In this document: positions 58,886-64,000 of the stretch, piece after piece | Layout: every line of letters starts with the position of its first letter | Position numbering within the stretch: position 1 is the first letter of the stretch | From: Rhynchonema sp. JSB1_4 | Lineage: Eukaryota > Nematoda > Chromadorea > Monhysterida > Xyalidae | Reading direction: 5' to 3' | Length of the DNA: 64,000 nt | Assembly: GCA_030248065.1 (NCBI GenBank) | Contig: JASAMV010003812.1 | Span: forward strand, 1-64,000 | Translations under genes and position numbers: made by a program | Notes under the pieces: generated by a model | Seen by the model: the letters and a program-made list of their open reading frames with translations, nothing else | Database searches by the model: none | Told to the model about the DNA's origin: nothing

Positions 58886-59840
58886 ATGGCCGATTCCGAA
58901 TCCAAGCCGAAGTACCAGATCTGCTACTTCAAGATGCGAGCGCGCGGCGAATTCATTCGTTTGATGTTCGTTCAAGCCGGCGAGCCATACATTGATCATT
59001 TTGTGGAGGTGCAGAAGTGGAAGGAGACTGTTAAACCACGTTAGGGCTATATACTGTTCCTAATTATTTTTTGGTTTTGTTCTCTGTCGAATGAAATAAT
59101 ATTCATGTATTGTCAGGTGTCCCATTGGGCCATCTGCCCGTGTTGCACTACGGTGAGCACAGACTGGCTGAGAGCATTGCCATTGGCGCGTTCTTGGGAC
59201 ACGAATTGAGTTAGTTCTTTTCAATATTTGACTTTTCTTGTTATTTTTCTGCCTTGAAGCATCATGTTTTCAATCAAGCATAGAATTGTCGGGTGGCTGT
59301 GCGATCAACGCAGGCAAATGTCTGATGTGGGCTTGTGGCATGATCGATCTGTTGAACAAGATGGAACCGTGGATCAAAGCAACGTTGATTGCTAAGGACA
59401 AGTCCAAGGCTGTGCGTTGATGTTCTTTTACTTTAGGCCAAAATCAAGTTTTTCAACAGTAAAATTACTTTAAGAGAAGTTAAAAATTGAAGGATGAAGC
59501 GTGGAAGAGCATCAGCGACTACTTTTCCGATCATTGCCGCAATTACACACGTGCATTGGAAAGAAACGAAAATGGCTGGCTGGTTGGAGATGGGGTTAGC
59601 GCAGCGTTATCAACTTTTTTGAAATGTAAAGACATCACATGTTTTAAAAAAGTTTTTGCAATTTTTTTACAGTTGACCTGGGCCGATTTGATCGTTGCCG
59701 AAATCCATCAGCGAATCGAAGAAAAGGTCGACCCTCACGCACTGGACAACCATCCGAAACTGCGCGAACACTACAAACGCGTGTTTGACCTGCCTAACAT
59801 CAAGAAATACGTCGCCGAACGACCAGAAACACCTTTCTAA
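58886..59840 (+). CDS. Sigma-like glutathione S-transferase (214 aa)
   Basis: Cytosolic enzyme that conjugates glutathione to electrophiles. Five exons joining in frame: 58886-59039, 59117-59209, 59284-59411, 59493-59594, 59673-59840. The catalytic Tyr region is KYQICYFKMRARGEFIRLMF. The glutathione-site motif is LAESIAIGAFLGHEL, with LPVLHYG just before it and the N-capping helix further on. ERNENGWLVGDG|LTWADLIVAEI is the usual all-alpha C-terminal pattern. The length is close to the family norm (~205 aa), with a few extra N-terminal residues (MADSESKP). AATAAA lies about 235 bases downstream, near 60074. Next to two UGT genes it completes a local phase-II detoxification set, though co-regulation is not shown. 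Confidence 0.92.
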
Positions 59841-61203
59841 ACTTATGTTTCTGGGTACATTTGTGTTTTGGTAATTGCTTCTTTTTTCACTTCACCGGTA
59901 AAGACCGCGTAGGCACTCGTATAGTGTGACAGTTGGCTTTTTTAGCGTTGCACCTATTGTGCCTGTCAGTAACTTAAGCAACTGGCCATTCCTTTGTAAT
60001 CCGCAAAAGAGTGACAAGTTTTTTCCGCACTTCTGCCAATAATTATTGTTGAGTACATTACATGTACTTTGAAATAAAATCGAACACTAACTACCAGTAC
60101 GTGTATGTACCTATGTACGCTGGCATATGTCAGGCCACTTTTTCGTGAAACTGAACAATATCAAACAACACCAGACATAAAAATTTAATCGACCTTGGTG
60201 TTCAATCTTGAGATTAGAGCTTCTCAGACAGACGTTACAAGACCAACCCATTTTACGTTCTAAGGGCCGAGATTTATAGTCAAGCAACACCGCTGATTTA
60301 AGAAGAAATAAAAAAAGTTACATTGTAATACACGTGGTTTATACGTTTTTTATTTTCATTTGATACGAACATCCACTGGCACACCAACTTTGTACTGTTA
60401 ACCCTCCACTGGCATGTTTGGTGTGACCTCGAAAACGGGACTGTAAAAAAGCTGATTGCACAGAATAACAGCCATTTACAGGCTGGCAGAGCAGTTTGAT
60501 GAAACTGGTGCGCGCGCAAAAGGGGTTTTATTGGATTCCTATTATAAAAAAGTTCCATGTCCAGGATGATCTCCAACAGAAACAAATTACAGGGTGACAA
60601 TTCCCAGATATGTATTGTCCGGGTCAATTCGATTGCGTAACCACAAAAAACAAACGAAACCGGGGCCGAAACAGGGTCATTATGCGCAGTCGTTGTGGTT
60701 GGGTGCGTAAAAAATTAGCAGAAATGTTTATATACATAGTTGGACACGGAATTTTACAAGGTTGGCGTCCAGATATTGGTGAGCAACTGAGCAGTCATCT
60801 GGTTGTGCTACACGTGAGTCCTTACCGAACAACAGCCCCGAGTCCGTGTACAGAACGCATGCCGCGCGCGTGCGCGTGTTGTTTTTTCTCGCTTGATTAA
60901 TATCATACTAACCGAAACGCAGACAATGACACGAAATTTATCTTGTCTTGACATCGTTATTTCAGTTCACCTTGTCTTAAACAACAAGTGTATCATAGTA
61001 CCACCGGGTGCTCTTTTACGCAATGGTAGTATTTTTATACCACCCCATCCCCGATTACAATCAAATAATTTGCCCTAGAAAATCAAAAATTTAAGATCGC
61101 CGTGTGTGCGGTATACCTACCGGAAACATGTCAATGACATCTCCGAACTGTCGAAAAAATTAGGACCCCGCAAATTAGTGGCAATGCGCTCAGATCAAAA
61201 GGC
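59841..61203. other. Intergenic DNA between GST and collagen genes
   Basis: Includes the GST 3' flank. No further gene, RNA or long repeat recognised. Confidence 0.4.
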
Positions 61204-61240
61204 TATATAAACGCAGCGCAGCGGTCAGAGAGTTCAGTCG
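61204..61240 (+). promoter_or_regulatory. TATA box and initiator of the collagen gene
   Basis: TATATAA at 61204-61210 lies 26-32 bases upstream of an initiator-like TTCAGTC (A at 61236), which is 25 bases before the ATG. This is the clearest core promoter in the window and fits a strongly, periodically expressed cuticle gene. Confidence 0.7.
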
Positions 61241-61260
61241 GAGTCGAAAAGTTGCCAAAC

Positions 61261-62920
61261 ATGACGAAAAGTTCGCACGATTTCTATCACACGGTCGCGG
61301 CCGCGAGCGTGCTTGTGTGCACATGCAGTCTGCTCATTTTGGTAATCAGCGTGCCGCAGCTGGTCTTCAACATCAACAGCCACATTAGCACCATTGAGAT
61401 GCGATCATCGGTTTTCAAGGTGAGATTTGGATTACAAAATTTTGGGTTCGGCAAATCTTGGATGAGTAACTGAGCCGTCTCGTGTCTGTTAAAATGCCTA
61501 TGCGAGGTGTATCAGGACCAGAAAATGTTCAGGAGAAATCTGACTCGCTGTGGGAGCGCATGAAGAATCTGCCCGGCAACGTCTACACCGGATTCGCACA
61601 CGGATTCAGCCGAAATAAGAGGAATCCATTCTACGGACAACAAGTCGGACCAGCTGGATGCACAGGTATGGTACCACATTGGGTGAACACATTTGGGTAA
61701 ATCGGCGTTTGGTTTGACCTGGGGCTGACCTTCATTTGGCATCTAAAAAATTTTTGAATATGACTATCGTGAAACCTCAGTCAGCTGGCCATTAGTGCGC
61801 AACTATGCAGCTGGCTGTTATTCACAGCACACTCGTCTGTCTGGAAACATTTACATAGATGCCAAGTCCAAATGAAACCAACCCGGAGTCAGTAAACTGT
61901 AAAGCAGCGCAGGCATTGTGTGGTCCTGATAAAGTTCACACTCATTTTCCACTTTTCAAAAAATAATCATTTTTAGGTTGTTCGTCCCTTGCGTGCCCCG
62001 TCGGCCCGCCTGGTCCCGTCGGTGATAACGGACCCGACGGCGATCCAGGCCGTCCCGGCGCTACCGGGGACCGCGGTAACGATGGTTATGACGTCATGGT
62101 CGACCCACCACCAGATCTGCCGTGCGTCATTTGCCCCGGTGGACCGAAAGGACCTCGGTTTGTTACGTATACGTGATCGTTTGAAGCATCAGGCAGCTTG
62201 TTCAACAGTGCCTGTGCAAAGTACAACTTGTCGGTTTTCAGTGGACCCCAAGGCGAGCGCGGTGCACAAGGTTTCGAGGGCGACAAAGGCCGACCCGGAC
62301 CTGCAGGTCAGAACGGTAACGGTGGCCCGCGTGGTGATCCGGGACCAATGGGACGCAATGGTGACAAAGGACCGATCGGACCCGAGGGACCGCAGGGTGA
62401 CGATGTTGGTGAAAATTTTGTTTTGTTCAGACATTATGATACTTGGAAGTTCATGAACTTGACCACACCTAAAAGTTGTGTTCAGATCATTGCCGGCGAG
62501 GGTGTTCCGGGACCGAAGGGTATCCCCGGACCTCGTGGACCCAAAGGCCCGCCTGGACCACCTGGCCGACCTGCAGTCCAACCGGGCGAACAGGGACCAA
62601 ACGGACCTGTGGGTCCGCCAGGCCAAAAAGGTCGACCCGGCATCCAGGGTGCCGAAGGACCTTGGGGACCGCCTGGAGAGCACGGTTTGTCTGATGTTTC
62701 AATGACTTACATAACTGATGCACTTTGGATAAAAATCGTAAAACTTTCTTTTGTTTCAGGTCAACCTGGTCTGTATTGTCCATCTGATTGTGGCGTGGCT
62801 GAGTACATTCAACCATCCCGTTTCAACGAGTTCAACCAGTACGGCGGTGGTGGTGAACAATACGGAGCTGGCGGCGGACGGGGAAACTTCAATGACAGAT
62901 TCGTTGATATCAGAAAATAG
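61261..62920 (+). CDS. Nematode cuticle collagen
   Basis: Structural protein of the exoskeleton, assembled as trimers and crosslinked. Exon 1 (61261-61419) is the Col_cuticle_N module with an N-terminal membrane/signal helix ([20 protein letters not shown], then [16 protein letters not shown]). Exon 2 (from 61533) gives [14 protein letters not shown] and a furin-type site RNKR. Exon 3 (61978-62157) starts the Gly-X-Y repeats ([19 protein letters not shown]) flanked by Cys ([15 protein letters not shown]). Exons from 62241 and 62486 carry further Gly-X-Y blocks ([19 protein letters not shown]). The last exon (62760-62920) has the C-terminal pair CPSDC and a Gly/Tyr/Asn-rich tail. The block 62406-62485 has an open frame but is not collagen-like and is best read as an intron. 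TATA promoter at 61204; AATAAA at ~63155. Tyr residues in the tail are plausible crosslink sites for peroxidases. Confidence 0.95.
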
Positions 62921-63404
62921 ACGCACTCCGCTGAACAAGATAAGAATGACTAAAAGCATCACAATGACAAGAGTTGCTTGTATTGTCAGAAATTACTTTT
63001 TCTAACTTATACCACCGACTTTTGTATGATGTAATCAAACCCTACCCGAAATTGCGCAGTAATCCAGAAAAAACATTGCTAACTTGATTCGCTTGATCTG
63101 AATAATTCATCCGATGTTGCTTGAAATTGGTGCAACATTAAGTGACAGGCTTCAATAAAAACAATAAAAATGTCTTCAGTTGTTATACCGCAAAAGAAGC
63201 AATATGCCCGAAAAACAAGAAAATCTCTTGAATACCGTATGTCACAAATAAACGTCTGATGCGAAATTAATTAATTGAGGCCCTAATTTGTGGTGCTATG
63301 TACCTAGCTACTTTCTCTCTTCTGTGAGGGGCATCTTTTCACTTGTGCACGGGAATAAAAATTAAAGAAACTCCTGTTGATGATCAGTTGCAAACGAGTT
63401 GTAG
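62921..63404. other. Intergenic DNA between convergent genes
   Basis: Contains collagen polyadenylation signals (AATAAA near 63155 and 63165) and the 3' flank of the minus-strand gene. Nothing else recognised. Confidence 0.5.
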
Positions 63405-63830
63405 TCAAACTTTCCGGTCGTTGGATTGATGTTCATTCACATCCTGCAACAGAAAAATTAACACACAGGTTTCATGGTTGTGCAGTTTGAATAAGCCTGA
63501 GATCCTCCTTGTACGAATAAGTATTCACCTGATCGACTGGCGACTGTTTTTCTTCAGGTCGTTGCCCGTTTTGGTCTGTGGATTGAACCTGCAATTCAGA
63601 TCAAAAATACCCATTTCAATAGTCGGTACGTTTGTGACATTTTGTATTCAAAGACCCTAACCAGTTGATCCGGTGACGTTGGCGGTGTTTCAAACAACTC
63701 GGCATCTGCTCTCCCCTTCAAGACCATCCCGTCGTCATAGCGTTGCATCGCAGTCTCTCGAACTGAATTTTGTATCTCCTGTTTCTTCCTTGCAATCTTC
63801 TCTTGCAGTTCCTGCTCACGTCACTCTTCA
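63405..63830 (-). CDS. 3' end of an unidentified gene (partial)
   Basis: I do not recognise the family. Three minus-strand exons fit together. One of about 165 bases or more ends at 63662 (ELQEKIARKKQEIQNSVRET, then FETPPTSPDQL). The next is 63588-63529 (VQSTDQNGQRPEEKQSPVDQ). The last is 63443-63405 (DVNEHQSNDRKV, stop at 63407-63405). Splice sites are good (GCAG acceptors, GTTAGG and GTGAAT donors) and phases match at 0. The sequence is hydrophilic and Gln/Glu/Lys-rich, probably coiled-coil then disordered, with a TPPTSP stretch that could be phosphorylated. The upstream boundary is uncertain because a TGA is in frame just beyond ~63825, so another exon must lie further left on the minus strand. 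Confidence 0.6.
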
Positions 63831-64000
63831 TCTAACTTCATCTGCTGTTCCTGCTGATGATTCAACACACACCAAACCAGTCCGTTCTGTTGTTTCCCAA
63901 CTCCGAGATGCATCAGACCCCAGTCGACTACTTGCAGAGTATTGGGCTGCATGAATATCAAGCTCCGGGCGGTCCCCTCCCCGGCAAAGGCTCCGATTGT

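Noticed and set aside
62406..62485. Coding continuation of the collagen through [13 protein letters not shown]
   Set aside because: The frame is open but breaks the Gly-X-Y pattern and is bounded by a plausible GT donor and a TGTTCAG acceptor.

Overview
The window is nuclear DNA from a nematode. The strongest evidence is a complete nematode cuticle collagen gene (61261-62920). Support comes from two ShKT-domain heme peroxidases, an astacin protease with six ShKT domains, and short introns ending in TTTCAG. Genes are intron-rich and lie on both strands. No bacterial or viral genes are visible. The species cannot be named from the sequence.

Layout. 1-3780 is a giant foldback (inverted-repeat) element with long TG/CA microsatellites. 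4122-10577 and 11768-18069 are two tandem, same-strand paralogues of a secreted ShKT-heme peroxidase. I could build a complete in-frame exon model for both (17 exons, 762 aa; 18 exons, 814 aa). 18140-22330 is repeat-rich DNA without a recognisable gene. 22335-25393 is an astacin metalloprotease. 25575-27979 (-) is an SLC22-like organic ion transporter. 30143-34728 is a secreted protein with three C-type lectin domains and a cysteine-rich PAN/apple-like tail, followed by an orphan lectin half-domain. 35370-38578 (-) is an SLC18-like transporter whose otherwise intact frame has one internal stop. 39744-43839 is a DEG/ENaC channel subunit. 47065-50847 is an LRR single-pass membrane protein. 51445-54371 and 54833-57754 (both -) are tandem UDP-glucuronosyltransferases. 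58886-59840 is a sigma-like GST. 61261-62920 is the cuticle collagen, with a TATA box. 63405 to about 63830 (-) is the 3' part of an unidentified gene.

Functionally, peroxidases, astacin and collagen are the classes that make and crosslink the nematode cuticle. The two UGTs and the GST are phase-II detoxification enzymes. This is a neighbourhood, not an operon.

The most notable things outside the genes are: (i) many non-autonomous inverted-repeat elements, which account for much of the intron difference between the two peroxidase genes; (ii) an exact 10-mer, TGATGTTTCA, occurring 14 times on the two strands; (iii) long CA runs followed in the same order by tRNA-like sequences; (iv) about 97% identical last exons in the two otherwise divergent UGT genes, plus a relic of a third copy; (v) GC-AG introns and one intron with no GT or GC donor.
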